Shown piece by piece: positions 1-10,669 of a stretch of 64,000 nucleotides of DNA. Made by a program: the position numbers and the translations under genes. The DNA comes from Otatea glauca (lineage: Eukaryota > Streptophyta > Magnoliopsida > Poales > Poaceae), in contig CM070717.1 in the NCBI GenBank assembly GCA_036346275.1, positions 10,289,178-10,353,177 of the forward strand, written 5' to 3'. Each line of letters starts with the position of its first letter. The first letter of the stretch is position 1. The notes beneath the pieces are model-generated. The model was not told the origin of the DNA and did no database searches. It saw only the letters and a program-made list of their open reading frames with translations.

Positions 1-710
1 CGAAAAACTTTGTCCGCGGCTGGTCAAATCCACGTGGCTGGAACCTGCTGACTAGAAATGTGTTCTTGAAAAAGTTAGTTAATTGTTAATTATCGTATAC
101 ATGTAAGCAAGATGTTAAATTATGTTTTCGTGCTGTCCGGGTGAAAGCTAGCTATCTCATACGGAATAAAATAGCACTTTCAGGTATAATTTAAACAGTA
201 CATAAATCATGACCATAAACTGATTGAGAAGCCTACCCATTAAGCACAAGTATATTACACATATATCCCTCCAATATACTAGAAAACAAAAACAATAAGA
301 CTGTAAATAGTGCAGACATCGAAACGTACCGGTCTTCTTGAAGAGAACTGGAGATGTGAAGTAAAGCAGAGGACCCTGTCACGACGATGTAGTAGATGAG
401 ACAGATCACGAACGGAGAGGAAGTAGATCGTGGTGATGATGTAGATGAAGCAGATTGCGAGCAGTACTCACGCCAAGTGCACCCCGGCGCAGCGGGACGG
501 AGAAGCCTATCTGTTTCGACGCAGCAAAGAGGAAGAGAAAAACCCTAGCATTTTCGTTCTACTCTCCGATGCGGAAGCCCATGTGGTATATATATAGGAA
601 AAGACTGCGTGATCAAAGGATGATGCGATTTCCAAAGATCAAAATCTCGTCGAGATTTCAGTTTTCGGCTGGTAGCGAGAGAATAAAACCCGGGCGAATG
701 TGTTTCAAAC
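1..710 (-). promoter_or_regulatory. Promoter and leader-like stretch, possibly part of an LTR
   Basis: Read on the minus strand, this stretch has a TATA-like box (complement of 587-598). It is followed by a leader containing CTAGGGTTTTT, a motif frequent in plant 5' leaders, and then GTGAGT and GTACGT donor-like sites further on. A minus-strand LTR start is possible near 710 (TGTTTGAAAC). No protein similarity was seen in any frame, and positions 1-300 are AT-rich with nothing recognisable. It could be the LTR of an element continuing left of the window, or the 5' end of an ordinary gene. The other LTR is not visible, so this stays tentative. Confidence 0.3.
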
Positions 711-715
711 ATCAA

Positions 716-796
716 CCAACGTTAGCTCAGTTGGTATGCTGCCCGTGAGACTTGTGACTGATCGTGGGATCGAACCCCAAGTCCTCCAATTTTTTT
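716..796 (+). pseudogene. tRNA-like sequence (degenerate tRNA or SINE head)
   Basis: TAGCTCAGTTGG at 723-734 matches the pol III A box, and GGATCGAACCC at 767-777 matches the B box. The T-arm stem is largely paired. The expected 3' acceptor strand GTCCTCCA is followed by a T run that could end pol III transcription. The 5' acceptor strand does not pair with it and the anticodon arm is not convincing, so this is not a working tRNA. A tRNA-derived SINE head or a tRNA pseudogene fits best. Confidence 0.5.
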
Positions 797-1260
797 GACC
801 GCGCCGAGCTCCCCTTTTTTCCCATTCCCACGTCATCCTCGCGCCAAGCTCCCCCTTTTTCCCCATTCTCCATGCTATGCTCCCCTGCCCTTGCGCCGTT
901 CTCGCCGAGCTCCCCTCGCTCTCATGTCGTCCTCGCCGAGCTCACCCTCGCGCCATCCTCGTCATCTGATGACTCTGTGTCGTCCTCGCCGTCCTAGGCG
1001 AGTCACTGAGCTCCTCGCTGCACCAAATCTGTGCCGTCCTTACCAAATCTGTGCTGTCCTCATCGAGCTCCCCCCTTGCACCGATCTGCGCCGAGTCGAG
1101 TCTGCGCCATCCTCGCCGAGGCACCGAGCTCCCCCTCCAGCCAGATCGGCGCACTCCTCCTCCTCCACCGCGCGTAACTCCTCCGCATCTGTGCTCCTCC
1201 ATGTCCGAGTGCCCGAGCCGACTCCACGCTGAGCACTGTGTCGTTTTCTCCGTCCCAGAG
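797..1260. repeat. C-rich degenerate repeat with gccgagctcccc motif
   Basis: The motif gccgagctcccc and the related ctcgccgag recur many times with irregular spacing. Open frames occur on both strands only because of the biased composition; they are rich in Ser, Pro and Arg and match no family. I treat this as simple or expanded repeat DNA rather than a gene. Confidence 0.45.
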
Positions 1261-1700
1261 GTTTGAAAACTTTCTAAGAACTCGCCATTTTCCGCCGAGA
1301 TTTCGCTATTTTCCACCGAAATCTCGGAAATCTCGTTTGAATACGGACCGGATTTGAATTTTGCTATTTGAATTTTGTTTGGATTTCGTCCCAAATTTCA
1401 AAATCTCATTCGAGATTTCACCCTCCGGACGGGGAAGAGATTACAAACGAAAACGGAATTTGAAACCCTAGCGGTTTCCATATCTTGTAACCGATCACGG
1501 ATTTTTCGGAGAGCAAAAAATAAACTGCAAAAGGAGGACGCGACTGCGCAAGCTACTGGACCAGATTTTGGCGGACCATTCACGCAGGTGTCGTGCGCCC
1601 GCGCCCTTCGCCCCGGCCCGTGCCGGCGGCGGCCTTGCAGCAGCGTGTTTTCTCTTTCTCTCTCCCACATAAGCTAGTGGGATGGAGCACACTCCACTAT
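1261..1700. repeat. Unclassified stretch with repeated aaatctcg motifs
   Basis: Variants of gaaatctcgg occur in both orientations between about 1290 and 1430, giving short inverted repeats of the kind seen in the subterminal parts of DNA transposons. No terminal repeats or target duplications could be fixed. From 1430 to 1700 nothing further is recognisable. Confidence 0.3.
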
Positions 1701-1860
1701 TTAAGTTGGTGTTGCTCCATTTCAACTAGCATGGTGGGACTAAAGAGTTTTACACCTCCTCTATGATGATGGGCCTTTGAGATTTATTTGGAATTATTCT
1801 CAAATATTCATGAGCCTAGCCCATCTAACATCTCATAGGCTATCCTATGTAACATCTTTT

Positions 1861-2104
1861 ACTTAAGAGTTTGTTTGTTTCAGCTTTGGATTCTCTAAAA
1901 GCTGATTCTGGATTGTGGTTACAGATAAACTGATTCTGCAAAAGCTAGAATCCAAAAGCACATATTAAGTAGATTGTGGATTCTAGTATGTATGGGTGGG
2001 TTAGATTGTGAGAATCGGATTCTAAAATCAGACTGTTTATTTCTGATTCTGCTTTTGGGGCTAGAATCCAGAATCAAAAACTAAAACAAAGAGACCCTAA
2101 GTAT
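1861..2104. mobile_element. MITE of about 244 bp with terminal inverted repeats
   Basis: The left end (acttaagagtttgtttg) and the complement of the right end (tacttagggtctctttg) are imperfect inverted copies. Both are followed by gtttcagctttggattc-like sequence, and the whole body is rich in gattctgg/ccagaatc dyads. There is no coding potential. The GGGTCTCTTTGTTT-type terminus resembles grass hAT/Harbinger-class MITEs. The superfamily cannot be settled because the target duplication is unclear. Confidence 0.65.
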
Positions 2105-2810
2105 TCCCTGTTTGTCTAAAATAAAAGGTATGGAATTATAAATGTGATAATCTTAATATTAGAAAATGGTATAACCATAGTAATAAAATTTGAGTCAACA
2201 TGACAAAATAGTCATCATTTAATTTATTGAATATAAAACTAAACAAACCACTAAATTAGAACCAAATACAGCATTAAAAATTTATGCATATCCATGAAAT
2301 AGCCTATAGATTGTGTACATGCATATAGATATTGAGAAGTCAATTAAGTGTCTATAAATATAGGGTATATTTCATATTCCAATATAAAATTAGTGCAATG
2401 TTCTATCTATACCCCTAATAAATATCTATATATTTACTTTATATTTTCTACATACTTTCATTGAATACAGTAGTGTTTAGTGTTAATAACTAGAGGTAAT
2501 CTAGTTATTTTCAATATCTTTTTTTTATCTATGAGTGATCCAAAATGCAAGTAATGCAAACTACCATTGCTTGGAGCGGCTGTGGAACAATTTGTTATCT
2601 TTAGACTTTTATTGTTCAATTAAACTACAAGCACTCACAGCTTACGTACTCAACGCGGCAAGGAGTGGGTCGAGACTCGACAGTGCAACGTCGCCGACCG
2701 GCGGCCACGGTGTCGGTTGGGTAAGTGTAGATGTGGATGGTTCCCAGGCGGCCAGGAGTCGATGGCTGTCTACCAAAAGCTTAGATAGGTTTTCGGACAT
2801 GAAAAATATT
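2105..2810. other. No gene recognised
   Basis: 2105-2530 is AT-rich with no repeat structure. 2640-2790 is GC-richer and has a short open frame ending in a donor-like ggtaagtg, but the peptide matches no family I know. Nothing here is supported as a feature. Confidence 0.4.
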
Positions 2811-3090
2811 TACTCACTCTGTTCCTAAATAGTTGTTACTATAGGTTTTTATACTTCCATCAAGACGTATATATCTACAAAAGACTGCATTACCTCTCTT
2901 TATTTTATCTTTAGATGATATATCTTACTCTTGTCTAGTAAATGACATTAGATATAGCTGTATGGAGGGGTACATAAGGAAAAAAAAAGGTAAAAACTCA
3001 CATTAAAATTGTAAAATTATATATATATATATATTTAGAAGTAAAATTTGAAAGCTAGAATGATATGTATTCAGAATAGATAGAGCAGTA
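2811..3090. mobile_element. Stowaway-type MITE (Tc1/mariner), diverged
   Basis: The left end tactcactctgttcctaaata is a diverged form of the well-known Stowaway terminus TACTCCCTCCGTTCC. The right end, gaatagatagagcagta, is its degraded inverse. TA at each edge fits the TA target of this group. The 280-bp body is AT-rich, has a (TA)n run near 3020 and has no coding capacity. Confidence 0.65.
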
Positions 3091-3873
3091 TTTTTATTTG
3101 TGCATCCACTTGTCGCTTTTCTGGCTGGGTGACATTGCCATACATAGCTTCTACAGCACCGGCACTAAAGAATTATTTAGTGCAGAACTCCTGGGAAGGT
3201 GTACACTAACACTAGGCCACTAGGGCTAAGGAATTAATAGTGTATGTTTGGCAAAGCTCAGATACCAAAATTGGGGTTGTTTCATGCTAATTTGTCTTAT
3301 CCTTTTAGCATACTTCTTGGCATGCAACTTCCTGTACCGTCATAGCCGTGTGGTCCTGCCTTGGCATGCACAGACACATGGCAATTAATTTCGTAGATGA
3401 GTTTCCTTTATTGAAATGAACATTAGTTGGTGTTTCCTGCTAGATACAATCGGGAAATTAGACAGCTATTTATATGTTGAAAAGTCTATTTATATCGACA
3501 CGTACTCACTGCATATTTATCTTAGCCATAGATCATAATTATCTCTAGACGGCAACAATCGATATGTCATATGCAGGGGTGGTCATTTTTAGACCGTAAC
3601 CAAATTACCAAATCGAACTAATCGATTATTTTGATTTTCGGTTTTTTGTTCGGTTTTATTTTGGTATTATTCGATTTTTGGTGTTTGGTTTGATTTTTTT
3701 GCTTCCAGAAACAAAAATTACCGAAGAACCGAATAGCTCATGTACACTACCACTTTTATAATGTCGTTCCTAAAGCCACCAAATAGTTCTCATGTTGTAA
3801 CATTTTTGTTCATATGTATGGTATGTTCATGTGTTCTTTGTTTATGCTGTAAAGACTTATGAATATTGTGTGG
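3091..3873. other. Unclassified intergenic DNA
   Basis: 3577-3740 is a T-rich stretch with many ttcggtttt/gatttttggt repeats, and caccgaac-type inverse copies near 3720. Such stretches commonly belong to old DNA-transposon remnants in plants. No ends or target duplications are visible. The rest shows no gene. Confidence 0.35.
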
Positions 3874-3924
3874 CACTACTACAGAATCAGTGATCCTTGC
3901 TACAAAATCAGTCCATCTTTCAGT
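3874..3924 (+). mobile_element. CACTA transposon end fragment
   Basis: CACTACTACAGAAT at 3874-3887 is identical over 14 bases to the terminal inverted repeat of the complete CACTA element at 48892. About 35 bp of unrelated subterminal sequence follow, after which Tat gypsy tandem repeats begin. No matching opposite end was found in the neighbourhood, so this is a truncated end. Confidence 0.45.
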
Positions 3925-4690
3925 GTAGCTTAGGCCCAGCTTGGGGTTTTTGCAGCTTGTATGGTTCCTTTGGTAGTATCCGCACTTGTCCGCTGTATGA
4001 CGTAGCTTAGGCTCGACGTGAAGCGTATCACATTAAAATTTGTGCGACTTATGGCCGTGCGGCACCTAGACCTTACTGGCGCGAGATTCTCCTTAGATCC
4101 GACTTGGGATACTTCAGGGTTTACGCGGTACTTGCCCGTGCGATGTCGACACCCGACCATTGTAGGATATCACACCGATTCATCTCGGGACATATCGCAT
4201 TTTCCTGGCTCGTGGCTGAGTGATACCTATATCTAACGGCCGCCAGATATAGCTTAGGCTCGACTTGGAGCGTATCGGGTTTGCGTGGCTCTTGGCCGAA
4301 TGATGCCTGTACCCGACTAACGTAGGATACAACTTAGACTCATCTTCGAGCGCACCATGCTTTCTTGGCTCTTGGCCGAGTGATACCCATACCCGACTGA
4401 TGTCGGATACAGCTTAGGCCTGACTTGAGGCGTACTAGATCTTTCTTGGCTCATGGCCGAGTGATACCTGTATCCAACTGTTTGTCGGATGCAACTCTGG
4501 TCCGACTTGGGACATATCAAGATTTCATCCGAGTGGTATCCGTACTCATTTAATACGACGCACAGCTTTTCGACCCTCGTGGGGCATACCATTGAATTTG
4601 TGCCTGTATTAGGCTCGACTCGTGATACATGATTCCGTCTTGCGGTAACTACCTGGCGACCCAACATGGGGCATATCACGGGAAGATTAT
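3925..4690 (+). repeat. Tandem repeat, about 85-bp unit, in the 3' region of the Tat element
   Basis: Variants of tagcttaggctcgacttgg, then cttggccgagtgatacc and cccgactgatgtcggata, recur about every 75-90 bp (near 4003, 4093, 4167, 4249, 4332, 4409, 4496 and 4575). The unit is heavily diverged. Tandem repeats between pol and the 3' LTR are common in Tat elements. The same core occurs inside the copia element near 34570-34680. Confidence 0.65.
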
Positions 4691-5048
4691 TTTTTATCCT
4701 AGTTGGAGGACACCCACGTCCCGCTTAGCACGGTAAGTGGAGAAAACATCCCATCATGGGGAGCGACGTGTCCCAAACATGACTTGGTCAAACCACGTCT
4801 GACTCCATGCTAGCTTGAGATTACGAGATTACGAAGCTCCAGGGACGACTCGAAGCTTCGGGAAGAGAGCTGGAAGGTACTTTTTAGGCGCCCTACCCTC
4901 TTTTGTCTTTATCACCTTCTGCATGGTCCCTAAAATCTGCTCCACTTGCAAATTATAAGATCAAGACGCGGGCGCAGTACGCTGTTTTCAACGACAAGTT
5001 AATGCCCTTGAGACGTCTTGCTCAAAGCTCTACGAAGCGTCAGAGCCC

Positions 5049-5330
5049 TTGCTGAGCTCGCTTCATCCCGAAGGCGAGAGGCCGCTCAGCAGGGACCGAG
5101 TTATTAATCGGTTGGAGGAAGCCCCCAAGGAGCTCAAAAGACTTTTGAAGGAAGTGACAACCAATGGTGCTTGCCAAGCTCTGGCGATCACGAGGTCACT
5201 TTACCCTCGAGTGGATCTTGAAGCTATCAAGGAGGGTTATGCCTGCAACGTAGATGAGGACCGCGCCGCCGAGCTTTGGGAGGAAATCAAAGATGCCTCC
5301 TCTGCTATAGCGGAGACTTTGGACCTATGA
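5049..5330 (+). pseudogene. Antisense extra ORF of the Tat element, C-terminal part
   Basis: An open frame of about 93 codons runs opposite to gag-pol. It lacks a convincing ATG and begins inside an open frame, so it looks like the C-terminal remnant of a longer protein. It is helical and charged, with the sequence GACQALAITRSLYPRVDLEA in the middle and an acidic end (AELWEEIKDASSAIAETLDL). Grass Tat elements such as Grande are known to carry an additional gene in antisense between pol and the 3' LTR, and position and orientation fit that. Its biochemical function is unknown. Confidence 0.5.
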
Positions 5331-5583
5331 AAATATACGAAGGCATTTATTTGAAATTTTGTTTTTTTCTGAGTGGTTTTGATATCTTTAAATATTGCAT
5401 CCGACTGGTTTTGCCTCCGACTGGTCCAGCCCCCAGGCTATGGGGCATGGTTCATGACGCATGCCTCGGAGTCTTAGAATTTTTAGGAGAGAGGCACTCA
5501 GACGCATAAAATCGAAGTAGATTATGTGAAAACAACTTTAAAAGCGAATTTTCTTTTATATAAGAACAATAGAATTACAGAAT

Positions 5584-6741
5584 TCAAGTGAAAAAACGAC
5601 GTAGCTGTTCTATGTTCCAGGTGTTGATGATAGCTGTGCCGTCTTCACGCTTGAGTTTATAAGCCTCGGGTCGTACCACCTCGTCGATGACATAAGGGCC
5701 TTCCCAGCTTAGGGAGAGCTTGTGCTCGCACTTTTGATTCTTTCTGAGGACCAGATCTCCTTTGGAGAAAGCGCGGCTCCTTACATTTCGACCGTGATAG
5801 TGACGTAAGCACTGAAGGTATTTTGCCGATCGAATCGTTGCGACGTCTCTGGCTTCCTCCAGTCGATCGAGGTCTTCTAGCCGATTTTCCTCTGAGGTGA
5901 CTTCTTCGTAGCTCCGGACCCGCGGGGATCCGAATTCTAGTTCGGTGGGAAGGACCGCCTCTGAGCCGTACACCAGGAAGAAAGGTGACTTCCCGGTTGC
6001 TCTGTTGGGGGTGGTTCGCAGCCTCCAGAGTACGGAAGGCAATTCTTTCACCCACCGGGTGGCGTATGGTTTGAGACGATCGAAAATACTTGCCTTCAGG
6101 CCTTGTAACACCATGTCGTTAGCTCGCTCAACCTGCCCTTTTCTTCGGGGGTGCGCTACCGACGCGAAGCAAATCTTTATGCCGAGTTCGCTGCACCAGT
6201 CTTGAAATATGCCGCATCTAAATTGGGTGTCGTTATCTGTGATGATCCGGTTCGAGACGCCGAATCTAATCACGATTTTATGAAAGAATTCTTTGGCCTT
6301 GGCCGCCGTAATTGCGGCGACTGGCTTGGCCTCCACCCACTTGGTGAATTTGTCGACGGCTACAAAGAGATGAGTATGACCGCCTTAGGCCTTCTTCAAA
6401 GGTCCTACCATGTCGAGCCCCCAGACCACAAACGACTAGGTTGTGGGGATGGTCTGTAGTTCCTGTGCCAGTTTGTTCATCTGTCGCGCAAAGAACTGAC
6501 ATCCTTCGCATATCTGGACGATGTCCTCCGCGTCAGTGACAGTAGTCGGCCAGAAGAATCCTTGACGATAGGCCTTGCCCACTAGGGATGATGACGCTGC
6601 ATGATTCCCGCAAACTCCCAAGTGGATTTCCTTGAGGAGACCTCTTCCTTCTTGTTCTGATATGCACCGTCGTAGTACACCAGAGCTGCTCTTGCGATAG
6701 AGCTCTTCCCTGATCAACACATAGCTTTTGCTTCGGCGCAT
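5584..6741 (-). pseudogene. Integrase of the Tat gypsy element, with two internal stops
   Basis: The encoded protein would insert element cDNA into the genome. The N-terminal zinc-binding part is visible (HLGVCGNH, then CEGC about 35 residues later). The catalytic core follows with GLDMVGP (first Asp), ITDNDTQF (second Asp) and GQVERAN (Glu), so the DDE triad is present. The C-terminal end has KNQKCEHKLSLSWEGPYVI, typical of gypsy integrases. The frame is interrupted by TAG at 6436-6438 and TAA at 6385-6387. It continues upstream in the same frame into the RNase H region through a further stop at 6745-6747. Confidence 0.9.
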
Positions 6742-6810
6742 TATTCACTCAGCCTGCACGCGGTCTTCGGGTAGCTTGTCCTTCGTCAAGTAGTCCAGAT
6801 ACGGAACTGT

Positions 6811-7400
6811 TCAATCGGGGGTAATGACTAGGACTTCAGCCTCTAATTTTTTCTCTGCCGGGATGTCCGGCTTTGTCCGAGTGCTAGTCGTGGGCTTGTG
6901 AATTTCTTCGACGAACACTCCCACAGGTACTGTAGACCGGTAGGCTCCCATTTTCGCTAACTCATTGACAGCTTCATTATCTTGGCGGAGCACATGAATG
7001 AGCTCTAGGCCGTCAAAGTTGCCTTCCAATTTGCGTACCTCCTGGTAGTAGGCAGCCATGTTGTCCTCAATGCAGGACCATTTTTTTTGCACTTGATTGA
7101 CCACAAGCATTGAGTCCCCGCGAACCGCCAGACGTCGGATTCCAAGTGATATGGCGATACGAAGCCCATGGATGAGTGCCTCATACTCGGCGGCGTTGTT
7201 TGATGCGGGAAAAATATTTGAAGGACGTACCTCAAACCTTTCCCCATTTGGCGATATGAGCACGATTCCAGCCCCCGCGCCGCTGAGCATGAGGGAACCA
7301 TCGAAATACATCATCCAATAGTCGAGTTCCTTGGACTGCCGGGTTTTGAGGTTCTGTCCACTCGGCCGTAAAGTCAATGAGCGCTTGAGACTTAATGGCA
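6811..7400 (-). pseudogene. Second, archaeal-like RNase H domain of the Tat element
   Basis: This domain is the marker of the Tat lineage and is thought to help remove RNA during reverse transcription. The order YFDGS, AAEYEALI, RGDSML and NEAVNELAK matches the RNase H fold, with Asp, Glu and Asp at the first three catalytic positions. The fourth carries Asn instead of Asp (AAT at 6964-6966, complement), which should impair catalysis. The frame ends at TGA 6811-6813 and continues in the same frame into integrase. Upstream of about 7400 the frame departs from family sequence, showing a frameshift from the preceding domain. Confidence 0.85.
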
Positions 7401-7444
7401 GTGCGAGGCTTGAATAAGATATCGAAAGTTCCAAGATCGACTGC

Positions 7445-8010
7445 CTACTTTGCAATTCTTCCGATGGCCTCCTGATTGTGGAGAATATCTCCAATCGGAA
7501 AGGAGGTGACCACCGAAATCGCATGTTCTTGGAAATAGTGCTTGAGTTTGCGAGATGTAAGAATTACGGCATATAGCAATTTTTGAACTTGCGGATACCG
7601 CACCTTAGATTCACTCAAGACCTCGCTGACGAAGTAAACCGGATGATGTAGCCTCGGCACATGGCCCTGCTCCTCCCTTTCTACGACGACCGCAGCGCTG
7701 ACTACATGAGTTGTTGCCGCGATGTATAGCAAGAGGGGTTCCTTTGGCATTGGTGAAACCAAGATCGGGGGTGTCGTTAAAGAAGTCTTCAAATCTTCGA
7801 ATGCCCGCTATGCCTCTGGAGTCCACTGGAATTTGTCCTACTTTTTGAGGAGTTTAAAGAATGTCATACCTCGCATACCCAGTCGGGAGATAAACCTGTT
7901 GAGTGCGGCCATGCATCCTGTAAGTTTCTGGACGTCCTTTTGGCAAATCTGCGGTTCCATACTTGATATGGCCCTGATCTTCTCTGGGTTGGCCTCGATG
8001 CCCCGTTCCG
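7445..8010 (-). pseudogene. RT thumb and first RNase H remnant of the Tat element
   Basis: From 8010 to about 7840 one frame reads the end of the RT domain (KDVQKLTGC, then RFISRLGMRGM). The region 7445-7792 then reads the RT-linked RNase H (PLLLYIAATTHVVSAAVVVE, then YFVSEVL and RYPQVQKLLYAV). The RT fingers and palm, including the YVDD active site, are absent: sequence jumps from the protease region straight into the thumb near 8010. The element could not reverse-transcribe itself. Confidence 0.82.
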
Positions 8011-8996
8011 ATCAGAGTCGTCTTTGACGAATCGGACGGGTTGAGAATGATTATATTGGTTCCTTCGCCAGGTTTCATCCCTAACGTGGCCTGCTTTTTG
8101 GACGGGATATCTCCCTCTTCCCGCATCGTGGCCGCTTCTGCTTGGATCTCCTACCTCTCATCGGCTCCTTCCTGCAACTCGACGAGTTCATGGTTCTCTC
8201 GGTCGCACTCCAGGGACCGCATGACGTCGCTGCGAACCGTGATGACGCTTCTTCGTCCTGGCATTTTCATCATCAAGTAGGTGTAGTGCGGGATGGCCAT
8301 GAACCGAGCCAATCCGGGTCTTCCCAAGATAGCGTGATACGCCGTCTCGAAATCCGCCACCTCAAAATTTATGTACTCGGTCCTGTAGTTGTCCTTGGTG
8401 CCAAAGGTGACGGGCAAGGAAATCTGCCTAAGTGGAAGCGACGATGCTCCAGGAATCACACCATGGAACGGCTGAGTGCTCGGTCTTAGCTCAAAGAGAG
8501 GAATGTTCATGTCGTTGAAAGTTTTGGAGAACAAGACGTTGAGTCCACTCCCTCCATCGATCAGGACCTTCTTGAGCCTCACGCTGCAGATAACAGGGTC
8601 GAGCACTAGAGGAAACTTACCCGAATGTAGAACCCGGTTGGGGTGATCCGATCGATCGAAGGTGATTGGTACCTCGGACCACCTCAGATATTGGGGGGCC
8701 GTTGATTCCACCGCATTGATCTTCCGAGCGGTAAGCTTTTGCTTCCGCTTGGACTCGTATCCGGTGGAGCCCCCGTAAATGTAGTTCAACTCGTGCTCAC
8801 GCTCTTGAAAATCATCTTCATCAGGAAGATCCTTCTTCTTGGCCGTTTCATCCTTGGCTGGAGCTGGCTGCTTGTTGCTTTCCCGCACAAAACGCTTCAG
8901 AGTGAAACAGTCCTTGGCAGCGTGTTTTCCCTTGGGTTGGAAGGGACAGATCACTTCCATAACAGTGTTATAATCGGGTGCCTCTCTCCGAGTGTT
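8011..8996 (-). pseudogene. Gag C-terminus and aspartic protease of the Tat element
   Basis: Near the start a zinc-knuckle-like stretch (CPFQPKGKHAAKDCF) retains Cys-His-Cys but not the full CCHC set. The protease follows with VLIDGGSGLNVLF, the catalytic D-G-G of the gypsy/Tat type, and later AILGRPGLARF, the usual second signature. A TAG at 8151-8153 interrupts the frame; reading resumes in the same frame to about 8010, where the RT deletion begins. The frame upstream joins gag through TGA 8997-8999. Confidence 0.85.
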
Positions 8997-10620
8997 TCAG
9001 GGCCGGTTGCGTTCTGTCACCGCGACCAGCTCCTCGCCTTTCCGCTTCTTATCTTTGTGCTTGGAGGATTCGGCCTTGTCGCCCTTGCTCTTCTGTTGTG
9101 GTCGATCTTCTTGACGTTCGGCCAGGGCATCTGGGGCCGTGGCATAGCGATCAGCCAACGCAAACATCTCCTTTACGGAGGCTGGGGGTTTCCAAGACAT
9201 TTTCTTGATCAGATCGGGGTCGTTGACCCCTTTCTGGAAGGCGGCTATCACCACAACGTCTGAAACGTCCCTGATGGTGTTCTTCTTCTGCATGAAACGA
9301 CGAATGAAATCCCTCAGCGTCTCGTCCTTCTTCTGGTAAAGCTGATACAGGTCCCACGGGGTGCCAGGTCTCTCGTAGGTTCCCTAGAAGTTCGCGATGA
9401 ATTGATCTCAAAGATCGCTCCAGGAGTCCACCGAGTTTGCAGGGAGTCCCGTGAGCCATGCTTGAGTCGAGGGGGTAAGGTTGACTGGCAGGTAATTTGC
9501 CATCACATTCTGGTTACCTCCGACCGCTTTGACCACTAGGGCGTATACCTGTAGCCAAGCTTCTGGATCTCGCTCACCGTCAAACTTGACAATGCCCTTA
9601 GGGTTGAAACCTTTAGGCCACACCACTCGGTGCAGCCGAGGAGTGAATGCTCGAATCCCATCGATGGATCTTTCTTCATGATGAGGGGGAGAGCGGCGTG
9701 GCGAGCCTCCGGCACGGCGATTGTCATCATTGCGTCGGGGTGGAGTTTGGCGCGGTGATTCCATGACTCGGCGTTCGTCATTGTTTCGGCCCCGGTGATG
9801 ATGGTCTCTATGGTCGTCCATGTCGTCGTACCTTCGATGGCTTCACCGATCATAGCTAGTGGCAAAACGCTCGATGTTGTCGCAGCGCCCACATCGTTCT
9901 TCCTCGTCCCGCTCTTGTCATCTGGCGGTGATATCTTGGCAGAGGTCACGGTTGAGGATGAGAAGTGTGTCTCCGACTGGTGGCGTGAGGCGCCGACTGC
10001 CGGTATTCCGACTGGTTGCCGTCCAACTGCTAGCGACACGCGTGGCTGCGTGGGAGCGGGAACGCGCTTCCCCATCCAGCCTTTCTTGATTCTGTTGAAT
10101 CACCGCCGCCGTCAACATGGCCTTGATTTGAGCCACGATCGGGGCTGTCGGGCTGTTAGCCGCAATCATTGGATCCAGCGTATCGAGTAGCATCCTGGAG
10201 GCGACAACGTTCTGCTGTGGTGTATGGAAGATAGCTTGGTCTCCCAACCTGGATTGCAGGATGTCCTCTCGAACATGGCGGCCGCGAGACCGAAGCGACT
10301 GTGCCTCCTTTCCCCTCTGGGGTGGACGATCTTCCTCCGCATCTTCCTGATCCTCTTGCTGGCGTTCGAGGTCGGTCTTCTGCTCCTCTATGGCAAAGAT
10401 GCCGCGAAGATCATAGTAACTTCCTGCAAAGCCGACTGGTTTGCCGGCTAAGGCAGAGTGACGTACCTGAGATAGGTCGGCCTGACTTTTACCAGATCGG
10501 ATCTTGTTCAGGTCTAGGCAGACCAGCTCTCCGCGCTTATCCACGATGAAGTCCAGGATCCCAAAAGCGGAAAGCCTGGCTGGAGACGAAGGTGGCGGTG
10601 ATCCCGCCGATTGCTGCCAT
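8997..10620 (-). pseudogene. Gag of the Tat element
   Basis: Gag forms the virus-like particle. The N-terminal part (about 10300-9918) has FHTPQQNVVASRMLLDTLDP, and the central part (about 9700-9000) has FTPRLHRVVWPKGF and FDGERDPEAWLQVY, both typical of Retand/Tat gag proteins. TGA at 9408-9410 and TAG at 9384-9386 break the conserved core; the frame is the same on both sides. Further stops and a frame change lie between about 9820 and 9917. The arginine-rich segment 9650-9820 is low complexity. Confidence 0.85.
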
Positions 10621-10649
10621 CGAGTCTATAGAAAAAGATTATAGCGCTT

Positions 10650-10667
10650 CCCCTACCTGGCGCGCCA
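10650..10667 (-). other. Primer-binding site of the Tat element
   Basis: Directly after the 5' LTR on the minus strand lies TGGCGCGCCAGGTAGGGG. It starts with TGG, the complement of a tRNA CCA tail, two to three bases from the LTR end, as expected for the minus-strand primer. I cannot name the tRNA with certainty. Confidence 0.65.
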
Positions 10668-10669
10668 AC

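Noticed and set aside
764..1394. Overlapping Ser/Pro/Arg-rich open frames on both strands
   Set aside because: They result from the C-rich repeat; no family match, no codon structure.
3930..4679. Open frames on either strand of the 85-bp tandem repeat
   Set aside because: They follow the repeat unit and match no protein.
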